NCBI GenBank assembly: GCA_022360715.1
Contig: JAKSCG010000213.1
Coordinates: 1 to 43,939, forward strand
Direction of reading: 5' to 3'
Source: Halanaerobiales bacterium
GTDB lineage: Bacteria > Bacillota > Halanaerobiia > Halanaerobiales > DTU029
DNA: 43,939 nt
Every line of letters starts with the position of its first letter. The first letter of the stretch is position 1. The translations under genes were made by a program, and so were the position numbers. Shown in pieces: positions 7,475 through 16,357 of this stretch. Under the pieces are notes generated by a model. It was not told the DNA's origin. It made no database searches and saw nothing but the letters and a program-made list of their open reading frames with translations.

Positions 7475-7504
7475 AAAAAGACCCCTAAATAAGGGGGTTT
7501 TTAA
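7475..7504 (-). terminator. Bidirectional terminator after the flavodoxin gene
   Basis: An A-run, then ACCCC-TAAATAA-GGGGGT, then a T-run. On the minus strand it lies 24 bases past the flavodoxin stop codon; its symmetric A/T flanks allow function in both directions. Confidence 0.75.
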
Positions 7505-7527
7505 GTCCGGTCAAAACCAGCTTCTCC

Positions 7528-8004
7528 TCAATCCTGTTTAAACAATCCTTCTATCTTTGTACTTAAAGCAGTAATATCTTGCTCGCGGCTGGAAGCAGTC
7601 CATTTAACGATCCCGGTTCCATCGACCGTTGCTTTTTTCGACTGGCAAATTTTTGCCATTTCACGAACCGCCCGATTCCCTCCTGTCCAGTTAAAGGCTA
7701 AACCCTTGGTCACAAAACAGACAACTTTTTTACCCCCTAATGAAGAGATTTGTTGTAAATAGTCTTTCATTACTGGGGCCAGGGAAAAGGCATAGACAGG
7801 GGCACCGAAGATCAGGGCATCATATTGTTCTAAATCAGGAAGCACTTCCAACTGTACAGTTTCATTCTTTTTTTCCCCCTGCTCAACCGGTTTTAATCGT
7901 TCAATCTTTACGGAATGATTACTTGCCGCTAAACCCTCCTTAAGTTGTTCGGCGACAGCATTAGTATTGCCGCTTTGTGAATAAATAATTATCCCAATAT
8001 TCAT
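7528..8004 (-). CDS. Flavodoxin-family protein
   Basis: A 158-residue cytoplasmic flavoprotein. The N-terminal strand and phosphate-binding loop IIYSQSGNTNAVAEQL (residues 6-21) is the FMN-binding signature, and ALIFGAPVYAFSLAPVMKDY plus the strand KKVVCFVTKG complete a flavodoxin/NADPH-quinone-reductase-like fold. Such proteins shuttle electrons or reduce quinone-like compounds; the partner is not identifiable here. The start ATG follows TAAGGAGG with ideal spacing. It is divergent from the superoxide dismutase gene 190 bases away, so a redox-stress connection is possible but rests only on position. Confidence 0.88.
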   Translation of the reverse strand: MNIGIIIYSQSGNTNAVAEQLKEGLAASNHSVKIERLKPVEQGEKKNETVQLEVLPDLEQYDALIFGAPVYAFSLAPVMKDYLQQISSLGGKKVVCFVTKGLAFNWTGGNRAVREMAKICQSKKATVDGTGIVKWTASSREQDITALSTKIEGLFKQD

Positions 8005-8195
8005 TGTTAACCTCCTTAGTCAATGTATTTTATAAATATACCCTATTACTTAATTATTAGCCGTAAAACTAAAAATACCTTTTTTCATCGTTTTTAAACT
8101 AATCCAGCTCGTACGGCTAAGCTAGACACCATTTTGCTTTTATCACATATACTGAATAATACTAAAAATAATAACTATGCGGTGGTGATATCCGG

Positions 8196-8780
8196 ATGGC
8201 AGTTATTCCCAAAAAATTTAACTTTGCTGAAGTCAAAGGGATAACCGAAAACCAATTAACACAGCATTATCAACTTTACCTGGGTTATATTGCCTTGTTA
8301 GGCAATGTCATGAATTCATTGTTATCAAAAGAATTAACCGCTTATGAATACAGGGGATTAAAGGATGGAGAAAGCTATTCCCTAGATGGAATCGTCTTAC
8401 ATGAACTATATTTTTCCAATCTTGGTCAATCGCCAATCGAACCGGCCTGCCAATTGCTTGAGTTAATCAAGCGAGATTTTGGTAGTTACAAGGCCTGGTT
8501 AAATGATTTTATTCGCACCGGAAAAGTTGCCCGAGGTTGGGCAGTTTTGGCTTATGCCTACCGCGATAATCGTCTCCACAATTTCATGCAGGATGCCCAT
8601 AATGTCGGAGTGGTATGGCAGGCCTGGCCATTACTTGTCCTCGATGTCTATGAACATGCTTATATGATCGACTTTGGGATTGATAAAGAAAAATATCTGG
8701 AAGTATTCAAACAAAATATTAACTGGTCAGTAGTCAATAAAAGATTTTATGAGCTTTCTCCTTTCTCTTTGAAATATTAA
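8196..8780 (+). CDS. Superoxide dismutase, Fe/Mn family
   Basis: A 194-residue member of the Fe/Mn superoxide dismutase family, which converts superoxide to peroxide and oxygen. The four metal ligands can be placed: H24 in QHYQLYLGY, H69 in VLHELYFSNL, and D150 and H154 in LDVYEHAY. C-terminal elements (GWAVLAYAYRDNRL, NINWSVVNKRFYEL) fit the family. The usual second-sphere residues are altered. The His and Tyr that follow the first ligand (HYGKHH..Y pattern) are replaced by Tyr and Leu/Ile, and a His sits in AHNVG where many enzymes have Gln. Activity may differ from the standard. It has no signal peptide, so it is cytosolic. The start follows a GGTGGTGAT ribosome site. Confidence 0.88.
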   Translation: MAVIPKKFNFAEVKGITENQLTQHYQLYLGYIALLGNVMNSLLSKELTAYEYRGLKDGESYSLDGIVLHELYFSNLGQSPIEPACQLLELIKRDFGSYKAWLNDFIRTGKVARGWAVLAYAYRDNRLHNFMQDAHNVGVVWQAWPLLVLDVYEHAYMIDFGIDKEKYLEVFKQNINWSVVNKRFYELSPFSLKY

Positions 8781-8799
8781 GACATTACCTGACAGAATT

Positions 8800-8834
8800 A
8801 AAGGGGTTCTTCTTTAGCTCAAGAACCCCTTTTT
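8800..8834. terminator. Bidirectional terminator between sod and the GH1 gene
   Basis: AAGGGGTTCTT, nine-base loop, AAGAACCCCTT with A-rich and T-rich flanks; a perfect 11-bp stem between two convergent genes. Confidence 0.88.
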
Positions 8835-8840
8835 CCCTAT

Positions 8841-10193
8841 TTAGAGAGTAAGACCGTTATTTTTAATAACATCCTGATACCAATAAGCACTGTCTTTCAA
8901 TATCCTTTTCTGTTGGTTAGCATAATCAATAAAGATAAAACCAAAGCGCTTGCTATATCCATAGGCCCACTCAAAGTTATCCATTAAGGACCAGAAATAA
9001 TAACCCTTTAAGGGGATGCCGGCCTTGAGCGCTCGATCGGCCATTTCCAGATGTTGTCTAAGATATTCAATCCTTTCCTGGTCATGAACCCTGCCGTCAG
9101 TCGAAATCTGATCGGGAAAAGCTGCTCCATTTTCAGTGATAAAAAGGGGTTTAGCGGTATACTTTTGATTTATTATCAATAGAATATCGTATAAACCCTC
9201 CGGGTAAATCTCCCAGCCCATTGCCGTATATTTAGCATCTTTATTGGCAACAGTATCAAATTTAAGCAGTTCAGCCGCCGGATTATCCTTCACAATTGCC
9301 CGTGAATAATAATTAATCCCCAGGAAATCAATTTCCTGACTAATTACGGCCATATCTTCCTGATCAATAGGAATCGGACCCAGTTTTTGCTGATAAATGG
9401 CCAGCAACTCCTGGGGGTAGCTTCCTTTAAACAGGGGTTCCAGAAACCAGCCGTTGATATAATCATCATAAATATCTGCCGCTTTTTGATCCTCTTTACT
9501 ATCGGTAGCCGGATAGGTGGGATTCACATTTAAAGTTATACCGATCTCACCACTAAGACCAAGTTCTCGATATCTTGCTACTGCCAGGCCATGTGACAAC
9601 AGCAAATGATGAGCGGCCTGAACTGAGGCGTAGTTGTCCCGGATTCCGGGAGCATGTTCCCCGGAACTATACCCGTTAAATGCCGCTACCCAGGGTTCAT
9701 TATGAGTAATCCATTTATCAACAACATCACCCAGTTCTTGAAAGACGATACCGGCATACTCTGCAAAATACTTAGCTACATCACGATTAACCCAGCCCCC
9801 CTTATCCTGGAGAGACTGTGGTAAATCCCAGTGATATAAGGTAACCATCGGATCGATCGAAGCATTTAAAAGTTGCTCAATCAGTTTTTTATAAAAATCG
9901 ATCCCCGCTTGATTCGGCTGGCCGGTCCCATTAGGTAAAATTCTGGGCCAGGATAAAGAAAACCGGTAGGAATCAAGTCCGATCTCTTTCATCAGGGAAA
10001 CATCCTCTTTAGAACGATGGTAATGATCACAGGCCACATCGCCGGTATCGCCATTAAATACCTTCCCTGGTGTATGACTAAACCGATCCCAGATCGACTC
10101 CCCTTTGCCATCTTCAGCATAAGCGCCCTCAATCTGATATGATGCGGTGGCTAAACCCCAAACAAAGTCCTCTGGAAAAACTATTTTCTCCAT
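8841..10193 (-). CDS. GH1 beta-glucosidase / 6-phospho-beta-glycosidase-like enzyme
   Basis: A 450-residue glycoside hydrolase family 1 enzyme of normal length and no signal peptide. The N-terminal signature FVWGLATASYQIEGA is present. E166 in THNEPW is the acid/base and E354 in ITENGA the nucleophile; both are intact. The residues around SLMDNFEW (about 405-412) resemble non-phosphorylated-substrate enzymes rather than 6-phospho-glycosidases. It probably releases glucose or mannose from short beta-1,4-linked oligosaccharides in the cytosol. It is the last gene of the mannoside transport cluster, 95 bases after the chemoreceptor gene, with a good GGAGGTG ribosome site and a strong terminator. 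Confidence 0.93.
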   Translation of the reverse strand: MEKIVFPEDFVWGLATASYQIEGAYAEDGKGESIWDRFSHTPGKVFNGDTGDVACDHYHRSKEDVSLMKEIGLDSYRFSLSWPRILPNGTGQPNQAGIDFYKKLIEQLLNASIDPMVTLYHWDLPQSLQDKGGWVNRDVAKYFAEYAGIVFQELGDVVDKWITHNEPWVAAFNGYSSGEHAPGIRDNYASVQAAHHLLLSHGLAVARYRELGLSGEIGITLNVNPTYPATDSKEDQKAADIYDDYINGWFLEPLFKGSYPQELLAIYQQKLGPIPIDQEDMAVISQEIDFLGINYYSRAIVKDNPAAELLKFDTVANKDAKYTAMGWEIYPEGLYDILLIINQKYTAKPLFITENGAAFPDQISTDGRVHDQERIEYLRQHLEMADRALKAGIPLKGYYFWSLMDNFEWAYGYSKRFGFIFIDYANQQKRILKDSAYWYQDVIKNNGLTL

Positions 10194-10287
10194 TTTAATG
10201 CACCTCCATAGTATTCTATAGTATTTTTTTTATCTTCAAAGGGTTTTCCTCTGAAGGCTAGCCCTAATTGTAGCTTATTAACGGTTA

Positions 10288-12387
10288 TCACTCCGATAAA
10301 CGAAATTTATTGACATCTTCAATCAGCACTTCCGACATATGCTTCAACTGTTCGGCTGACCTTACAATCTCATTAATCGAACTAAGTTGTTCTTGACTGG
10401 AGGCGGTAATCTCTTCAGCGTTAGCAGAAAACTCATTACTAAAATTGGATATTACATTGATTGCACCTTCCACCTGTTGACTCTCGCGCGTCATCGCTCT
10501 CAGTCCGTCAACAACTACTTTAATTAAATCCCTCCAGGTGATTGATACATCTTCTATTTCACCGAAAATATGGTCAGTATCTTCAATTGCCCGCACACTT
10601 CCGGCCACTATTTCCTCATTGCTACCCATCACCTTTACTGCTTCATTGACACTTTCCTGGATATTTCCGATTAAAGACGCTATTTTTTCTGTTGCAGCAG
10701 AAGATTGTTCCGCCAGGGTTCTGATCTCATCAGCTACCACACTAAAACCGCTGCCGGCCTTGCCGGCTCTGGCTGCCTCAATAGCAGCATTCAAGGCCAG
10801 CAAATTGGTCTGATTGGCGATAGTATAAATCAGGTCAACAATCTTACCGATTTCCCGCGATAAATTACCCAGATTACCTACAATCGAGGAAACTCGTTCT
10901 GTTTCCGTACTGACCCGATTAATTTGCTCAATAGAATGACTGACCGAGTCCTTTCCTTTTTGAATACTTGACAATACATTATCAGCACCACTTGAAATCT
11001 GTTGGGTATTCCGGTCAATAATTTTGATCTGATCATTAAAGTTGATGACATTGTTACTGGTCTCTTCGATCTGGATAATCTGTTTTTCTGCCCCGGCCGA
11101 AACATTGCTAATAGAAATGCCTACTTTCTCGGCCAGCGACCCCACCGCTTTGCTGCTGTCATTCATCCGGTCTGCCGATTGATTTAGTTTACCGGATTGT
11201 TTTTTAATCCCGCTCACTAAATCACTTAATTCTTCAATCATCTGATTGAATGTATTGGCCAGAATACCGAGTTCATCTCTCCGCTGTAAATATCCTTTCC
11301 CGAGCTTAATCTCTCCTGTTAGATTTCCGCCTTTCATTGAGTTAAAGGCCTGGAGAAAGCCTTCCAGCGGACTTATTTGTCTGGTTATAAAGAGGAATGA
11401 CCCGATAAAACTGATCACTAGAGCAACAACAGCTATCACGACAATATTTCGACCAATCTGATTTACCGGTTGCAGCATCTTGGCCAGTGGAATCTGAACC
11501 GTAAGATAGAGATTATCGGTAATCCGGTTAAAAAGCAAGTAATAATCATTGAGCAGATCAGCGTTAGCCCCTTCTCCCGCATCTATTTTTTCCATAAACC
11601 ATTTATTTTCCAGCCGTTGGCTGAATAAGTCTCTGTTTTCATGATGTAAAATCTCTTGTTCACCATTGATTAGGGTATAGGTCCCGCCGTCGTTTGTTAA
11701 CCCTGTTTTTACTTCATCATATAGCAGCTCAGGTAAAAAGGCGGTAACAATATAGCCGATTATTTTACTACTACCTTCTTCCGTTATTTCTCTTTGATAT
11801 AGTAAGTAAGAATTATCGTGTTCACGATAGATCCGGCCAAATTCAATATCTCGATACAAAGTTGTGTCCAGTTTTTGCAAAATATATTGAGCTGCTTTGG
11901 CCTGGTCACTAAAACCCTTTACCCTGGAATCAATTATAGTAGTCCCATCGGGTAAGGTCAAATAGGCGAATTGGGCATGCCGGAATTGCCCCAGCAGCTT
12001 ATCTAACTGGCCGGCAGCCGCATAATTGGCCGCTCCCTGTACATAAGATTTCAGAAAAGAATTAAATTGTTCCATTTCTGTCTTTAATCCCGCTTCCCCG
12101 GGATCAATTGCCGCCAACACTTCAAAATAATCAAAGATCAGGGAATCAGTCGACATTATTTCCAATTGTCGATCCAGTTTACTAATAAGGGCATTGACAC
12201 TATCCTGATAAAAACTGCTGACCAATTTGATATTTTGATCGACCTGTTTTTTGACAATACCGGAAGTATAATTATAGATCAGTAAACTGATTGTTGCAAT
12301 AACAATAAACAAGATCAAGATCATTACCAGACTGATTTTCCACTTCAGTGAACTAAAAAAAGCTAACTCTTTGATGCTTTTTTCCAT
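10288..12387 (-). CDS. Methyl-accepting chemotaxis protein with Cache-type sensor
   Basis: A 699-residue transmembrane chemoreceptor. Residues about 15-40 form the first membrane helix, and 42-310 an extracytoplasmic sensor with Cache-like features ([46 protein letters not shown]). The second helix is at about 313-335, then HAMP. The cytoplasmic coiled coil has the conserved tip [20 protein letters not shown] (about residues 527-546). It signals through CheA/CheW to the flagellar motor. It follows the ATPase genes of the sugar transporter and precedes the GH1 gene, so the ligand is probably a mannoside or its loaded binding protein; this is inference from position. The start follows GGGGGG. 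Confidence 0.92.
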   Translation of the reverse strand: MEKSIKELAFFSSLKWKISLVMILILFIVIATISLLIYNYTSGIVKKQVDQNIKLVSSFYQDSVNALISKLDRQLEIMSTDSLIFDYFEVLAAIDPGEAGLKTEMEQFNSFLKSYVQGAANYAAAGQLDKLLGQFRHAQFAYLTLPDGTTIIDSRVKGFSDQAKAAQYILQKLDTTLYRDIEFGRIYREHDNSYLLYQREITEEGSSKIIGYIVTAFLPELLYDEVKTGLTNDGGTYTLINGEQEILHHENRDLFSQRLENKWFMEKIDAGEGANADLLNDYYLLFNRITDNLYLTVQIPLAKMLQPVNQIGRNIVVIAVVALVISFIGSFLFITRQISPLEGFLQAFNSMKGGNLTGEIKLGKGYLQRRDELGILANTFNQMIEELSDLVSGIKKQSGKLNQSADRMNDSSKAVGSLAEKVGISISNVSAGAEKQIIQIEETSNNVINFNDQIKIIDRNTQQISSGADNVLSSIQKGKDSVSHSIEQINRVSTETERVSSIVGNLGNLSREIGKIVDLIYTIANQTNLLALNAAIEAARAGKAGSGFSVVADEIRTLAEQSSAATEKIASLIGNIQESVNEAVKVMGSNEEIVAGSVRAIEDTDHIFGEIEDVSITWRDLIKVVVDGLRAMTRESQQVEGAINVISNFSNEFSANAEEITASSQEQLSSINEIVRSAEQLKHMSEVLIEDVNKFRLSE

Positions 12388-12446
12388 AAAAACCCCCCTA
12401 GAACAAATTGACCTGCGGCCATAATAGTAATAAGGTAAATTTCTTG

Positions 12447-12494
12447 ATATATAGGAAATAGCAAGTTGTCTGCCTGCTATAATTTCCTATATAT
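12447..12494. repeat. Large inverted repeat between transporter and chemoreceptor genes
   Basis: ATATATAGGAAAT (12447-12459) is matched perfectly by ATTTCCTATATAT (12482-12494), with an inner AGCA/TGCT stem after a three-base bulge and an 11-base loop. It starts 11 bases after the ATPase F stop codon and ends about 60 bases before the chemoreceptor ATG. No T-run follows on the minus strand, so it is more likely an mRNA stabiliser/processing element or a regulatory dyad than a simple terminator. Confidence 0.7.
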
Positions 12495-12505
12495 TAAAAA
12501 AGCAA

Positions 12506-13432
12506 TTAGTCACAACTGAAAAGGACACTGTGTTCTTCGTCAACCTCGATCAATCCTTTACCTTGATGCTTTTCATAAAATTTATTAACATCATCAACGA
12601 TCTGTTCAGGCAAGAAATCCTCTTCCCGGTTCCAGCGCCGGCCAATATCAGGGACAGATTCAAATAACATCCGGGTATAGGGATGAACGGGATTTTGATA
12701 AATCTTTTTGGTCTGACCCCGCTCGACCAGCCTCCCTTGATACATTATTAAGGTATAATCGCTAATGTAATAGCCCAGATTTAAATCATGGGTAATAAAT
12801 AAAACCGACATCCCATTCTTTTTGCATAATTCAACCAGCAGATTCAAGACCCCGATCCGGGTGGAAGCATCGAGCATGCTAATCAATTCGTCTGCCACGA
12901 GGATATCGACCTCTAACAATAAGGCTCGGGCAATCAGCAGTCGCTGTAATTGACCGCCACTAAGTTGGTGGGGGAACTTACCAAGGATTCGCTCCGGGTT
13001 AAGATTAACACTCTTTAAGGCCTGTTTGATTTTTTCCTGTCTGTTTTTTTCCTCAGGATTAAAGCCCTTAAAAATCAGATCAAAGACCCGATCGATCCGA
13101 TACAGGGGGTTAAAAGAAGCAAAAGGGTCCTGAAAAATTCCCTGTACTTTCCGATAATACTCCGTTTTATCTTGTTTTGACTTAAAAGTAGCTATATCTT
13201 TATTCCGGTATAGAATATTGCCGGAAGTAGGTTTGAGCAATTTTAGAATTAATTTTCCGATCGTAGTTTTACCGCTACCACTCTCCCCAACCAGTGAGAG
13301 AATAGTTCCGGCCCGGATTTCAAAAGAGACTTCTTTTACGGCAACAGTAATTTGGGGACGGATTAAGCCACTCTTAAATTCCTTACTTAAGTTTTGAATA
13401 GCCATCACCCGTTCTGCTCTCTTTTTAACCAT
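12506..13432 (-). CDS. ABC transporter ATPase, oligopeptide/oligosaccharide type (OppF-like)
   Basis: A cytosolic ATPase of about 308 residues. It has Walker A GESGSGKTT, signature LSGGQLQR, Walker B ILVADE and the switch histidine in FITHDLN. The family's C-terminal region (YQNPVHPYTRMLFES) is present, although the usual cysteine cluster is absent. It pairs with the OppD-like ATPase encoded just before it; their genes overlap by 8 bases. I choose the ATG at 13432, preceded by AGGAAG, over a GTG three codons earlier. Together with the permeases and the binding protein it forms an importer of the peptide/nickel/oligosaccharide class; the neighbouring GH2, GH130 and GH1 genes argue for sugars, not peptides. 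Confidence 0.92.
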   Translation of the reverse strand: MVKKRAERVMAIQNLSKEFKSGLIRPQITVAVKEVSFEIRAGTILSLVGESGSGKTTIGKLILKLLKPTSGNILYRNKDIATFKSKQDKTEYYRKVQGIFQDPFASFNPLYRIDRVFDLIFKGFNPEEKNRQEKIKQALKSVNLNPERILGKFPHQLSGGQLQRLLIARALLLEVDILVADELISMLDASTRIGVLNLLVELCKKNGMSVLFITHDLNLGYYISDYTLIMYQGRLVERGQTKKIYQNPVHPYTRMLFESVPDIGRRWNREEDFLPEQIVDDVNKFYEKHQGKGLIEVDEEHSVLFSCD

Positions 13433-14411
13433 TATGATCACTTCCTAATTCTTGCCAGTGCCAGCATGATACAAAGTGGCCGTCCTTTACCTTTTCTCTT
13501 ACCGGTGTTTTGCTACATTGCCCGGTACTAAATGAGCATCTGGACCGAAATCTACAACCCGGGCCAATGTTTAATAAATGGGGGGGAGTCCCCTTGATTC
13601 CAGTCAGTTTCTGTTCTTGATACTGGATGCCCACCTGGGGAAGTGAAGCAATCAAGGCCTTGGTATAAGGGTGGCGAGGTTCTTTAACCATTTCGTCGGT
13701 CGGTCCGATTTCCGCGAATTGTCCGGCATACATCACCATGATCCGTTCTGCGATCTGGTATAGGATCGAGATATCATGGGTGATGAACATAGCTGAACCG
13801 ATAATTCCCTCATCTCTAAGATTAGCCAACATGGTTGCCGCAAAGCGCTGAGAACTGACATCCAGGGCTGAAGTAATCTCATCGGCAATAATAAAGTCAG
13901 GGTCAAGAAGGGTTGAGATGACCATGATGATCCTTTGCTTCATCCCGCCGGAAAGCTCAATTGAATACCTGTTCAAGACTGAACTCTCCAGATTTAGCAT
14001 GGCTAGTCTTGCTTCAACCTTGGCCAAGAACTCTTTGTTAAATTTAATCCCGTGTTCTCTAACCAGATCAGCAATAAATACTTTAATTTTTTTAGTGGGA
14101 CTAAAGGCATCCAGTGCATACTGGGGAATGATCGAGATGCTTTTTAATCTCATCTCCTTAAACTCTTCTGCTGATAGCTGCATCAGCTCTCGGCCTAGTA
14201 GTCGCACCTCTCCGGAGATATATTGCAGTGGGGGTTTGCGGTATATTAAGGTATGAGCCAGGGTACTCTTCCCACAACCGGATTCACCGGCAACTCCCAG
14301 GATCTCACCTCTTTTTACTTTAAAAGTTACTCCGTCGACCGCTTTGATCTCACCCTTTAAAATCTGATAATAGGCCTTTAAATCTGTAATCTCTAAGATA
14401 TTTTCCCGCAT
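13425..14411 (-). CDS. ABC transporter ATPase, oligopeptide/oligosaccharide type (OppD-like)
   Basis: A 328-residue ATPase with Walker A GESGCGKST, signature LSGGMKQR, Walker B FIIADE and switch FITHDIS. The C-terminal oligopeptide-transporter domain has the cysteine-rich motif GCRFRSRCSFSTGQC (near residues 291-305), which in homologues can bind an Fe-S cluster. It is the first of two ATPases, separated by three bases from permease C and overlapping ATPase F. The start ATG follows AGGGAG. The two ATPases are not interchangeable copies; this one carries the complete cysteine motif and its partner does not. Confidence 0.93.
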   Translation of the reverse strand: MRENILEITDLKAYYQILKGEIKAVDGVTFKVKRGEILGVAGESGCGKSTLAHTLIYRKPPLQYISGEVRLLGRELMQLSAEEFKEMRLKSISIIPQYALDAFSPTKKIKVFIADLVREHGIKFNKEFLAKVEARLAMLNLESSVLNRYSIELSGGMKQRIIMVISTLLDPDFIIADEITSALDVSSQRFAATMLANLRDEGIIGSAMFITHDISILYQIAERIMVMYAGQFAEIGPTDEMVKEPRHPYTKALIASLPQVGIQYQEQKLTGIKGTPPHLLNIGPGCRFRSRCSFSTGQCSKTPVREKVKDGHFVSCWHWQELGSDHNG

Positions 14412-14414
14412 CGC

Positions 14415-15281
14415 TTACAACTCCCTCAACCGTGGATTAAAGACCTGGTCCAGGCCGGTATTGATAAAATAGAGGGCAACGACCAAGGTTGTCAGGACCA
14501 GTCCGGGGAGAATAGCCCACCACCATAGTCCTAACTGGATTGCGTTCCAGTCAAAGGCATTCTTGATCACCAACCCCAGGGAAATCCCTTCCGTCGGTCC
14601 CAATCCTATAAACTCAAGGCCTACTGCTGCCAGAATTGTTCCGGAAAACTGGAGAATATAGACCATAAAAACATAGGAAAACATGTTAGCCGCGATATCC
14701 TCTTTTAAGATCCGAAAAAGATTAAGCGCTGATATCCGGGAGAGATTAACATATTCCTGATTTTTAATCGAAAGGGTCTGTGACCTGACCGCTCTGGCTG
14801 TCCAGGGCCAGGCTGTTATGGCCACAATTAAACTCATTACCACAATCCCCCTGTATTGCAGATAAGCCGATAGGATAATCAACAAAGCCAGTGAGGGAAT
14901 CACCAGAAAGATATTAGTCCCCATCATCAGGAGTTCATCAATAAATTTACCACCATAATAGCCGGCCAGAAAGCCGATTATACAACCAATCAGGGTGGCT
15001 ACTGTCCCGGCAATAAACCCGACCAAAATCGTTGAACGCAGCCCTAAGGCCACCCGGGTAAAGACATCTTTCCCCATGATCGTAGTTCCGAAGAAATGCT
15101 CACGGGAAGGAGGCTGATAACCGGCACCGGCAAAGTCGTCATATTGATACGGGGTTAACATCGGTCCCAAAATTGCCAGTAGAATCATCAGCAAAAACAA
15201 ACTAAGGCCAATTATAACTTTCGGATTAGTCAAGGCGAAATATAAATTTTCATGTTTTTTCCAGAAAGCACCGGTTGCCAT
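14415..15281 (-). CDS. ABC transporter permease (OppC/DppC-like)
   Basis: A 288-residue inner-membrane protein. A short cytoplasmic N-terminus and a first helix (KVIIGLSLFLLMILLAILGP) are followed by the FFGTTIMGKDVFTRVALGLR segment typical of DppC proteins. The EAA-type loop for ATPase contact lies around RAVRSQTLSIKNQEYVNLSR (about 162-181). About six membrane helices are visible. It forms the translocation pore with the B-type permease encoded one base upstream. The start follows GGGGAGG. Confidence 0.93.
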   Translation of the reverse strand: MATGAFWKKHENLYFALTNPKVIIGLSLFLLMILLAILGPMLTPYQYDDFAGAGYQPPSREHFFGTTIMGKDVFTRVALGLRSTILVGFIAGTVATLIGCIIGFLAGYYGGKFIDELLMMGTNIFLVIPSLALLIILSAYLQYRGIVVMSLIVAITAWPWTARAVRSQTLSIKNQEYVNLSRISALNLFRILKEDIAANMFSYVFMVYILQFSGTILAAVGLEFIGLGPTEGISLGLVIKNAFDWNAIQLGLWWWAILPGLVLTTLVVALYFINTGLDQVFNPRLREL

Positions 15282-16274
15282 TTAGGATACCTCCCCTGAA
15301 TATGAATACCTGACCCGTGGATCAATAACCATATAAGCAATATCAACCAGAAAATTGGCCACCAGGACCAGAATCACAATAAATAAAAAGGTTCCCTGGA
15401 TCAGGAAATAGTCATGGTTCATAATTGCTCGCAACATAATAAATCCCAGGCCCGGATAGGCAAATACAATCTGGGTCATCAAGGCCCCACCGATAATCCC
15501 GCTCAATCGTAAGGCCAGACCGGTCACCTGTGGTAAAACCCCATTTCTAAAGCCATAGCTCCTGATCAAACGATCCGAAGCACCAAGGGATTCCATATAT
15601 CTGGCATAATTAGCGCTCCGTTCATACAGGATCATGTTCCGCATCCCGATCGCCCAGCCGCCGAGTTGGACCAGGAACATCGTCAAAAACGGTAAAAACC
15701 AGTGATGTAAAAAACTCAGGATAAAACTAAGAGTCAATCCCGGTCTGATCGTAGAACCATATGCACTGTTGATCGGAAACCAACCAATCCTCACCCCAAA
15801 AACAAAGGCTATTACCATGGCAAACCAAAAATAGGGGGAAGAGGTCAGGAAGTAAAAAAACGGCATCATCAAGTTGTCAGCTTTTTTGTTAATACCGGAA
15901 TAAGCACCCAGTTTATTACCTACCACCCAACTTAATAAAATGGCCGGAACCAGGATCACAATATCAAAAATAATCGCCTCTCTGATGATAGTCATTACCG
16001 GCTTCGGAAAGGCATAAATACTAATTCCCAGGTCACCGGAAAATAAGGACTTCCAGAAGGAAAAATACTGCTCTATTAGTGGTTGATCCAGCCCAAAAGC
16101 CTGAACAAATTGACTTTCAAGGATTTCCCGCCCTCCTTCCATGCCCTGAAATCGAGCCAGGAGCATCCCGATCGGTTCACCGGGCATAAAACGGGGAATT
16201 GCCCAATCGATCGTTACCGCCACAAAAAATGTGATTAAATAGATGATCAGCTTTTTGCTCAGATACTTTCCCAT
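15282..16274 (-). CDS. ABC transporter permease (OppB/DppB-like)
   Basis: A 330-residue inner-membrane permease with the family N-terminus (YLITFFVAVTIDWAIPRFMP) and the periplasmic segment FGLDQPLIEQYFSFWKSLFS before LGIS. The EAA-like loop RNMILYERSANYARYMESLG (about 212-231) contacts the ATPases. The C-terminal hydrophobic helix and VDPRVRY-like ending (YMVIDPRVRYS) are standard. It is transcribed downstream of the binding protein across an intergenic hairpin that probably lowers expression of the membrane components. The start follows AGGATAAAAGG. Confidence 0.93.
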   Translation of the reverse strand: MGKYLSKKLIIYLITFFVAVTIDWAIPRFMPGEPIGMLLARFQGMEGGREILESQFVQAFGLDQPLIEQYFSFWKSLFSGDLGISIYAFPKPVMTIIREAIIFDIVILVPAILLSWVVGNKLGAYSGINKKADNLMMPFFYFLTSSPYFWFAMVIAFVFGVRIGWFPINSAYGSTIRPGLTLSFILSFLHHWFLPFLTMFLVQLGGWAIGMRNMILYERSANYARYMESLGASDRLIRSYGFRNGVLPQVTGLALRLSGIIGGALMTQIVFAYPGLGFIMLRAIMNHDYFLIQGTFLFIVILVLVANFLVDIAYMVIDPRVRYSYSGEVS

Positions 16275-16296
16275 AACCTTTTATCCTGCTCCTTTC

Positions 16297-16331
16297 TGAA
16301 AAAACAGGCCCGATAGCAGCATCGAGCCTGT
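16297..16331 (-). terminator. Intra-operon attenuating terminator
   Basis: Minus-strand ACAGGCTCGAT-GCTGCT-ATCGGGCCTGT followed by TTTTTTC, between the solute-binding-protein gene and permease B. One mismatch sits in an otherwise long stem. Such hairpins keep the binding protein in excess over its permease. Confidence 0.8.
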
Positions 16332-16357
16332 AAATTATCCAAGGGTATTTATGATTA

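Noticed and set aside
10220..10256. Hairpin CTTCAGAGG / CCCTTTGAAG between the chemoreceptor and GH1 genes
   Set aside because: On the minus strand it is followed by A-rich rather than T-rich sequence and contains wobble pairs; not convincing as a terminator or operator.
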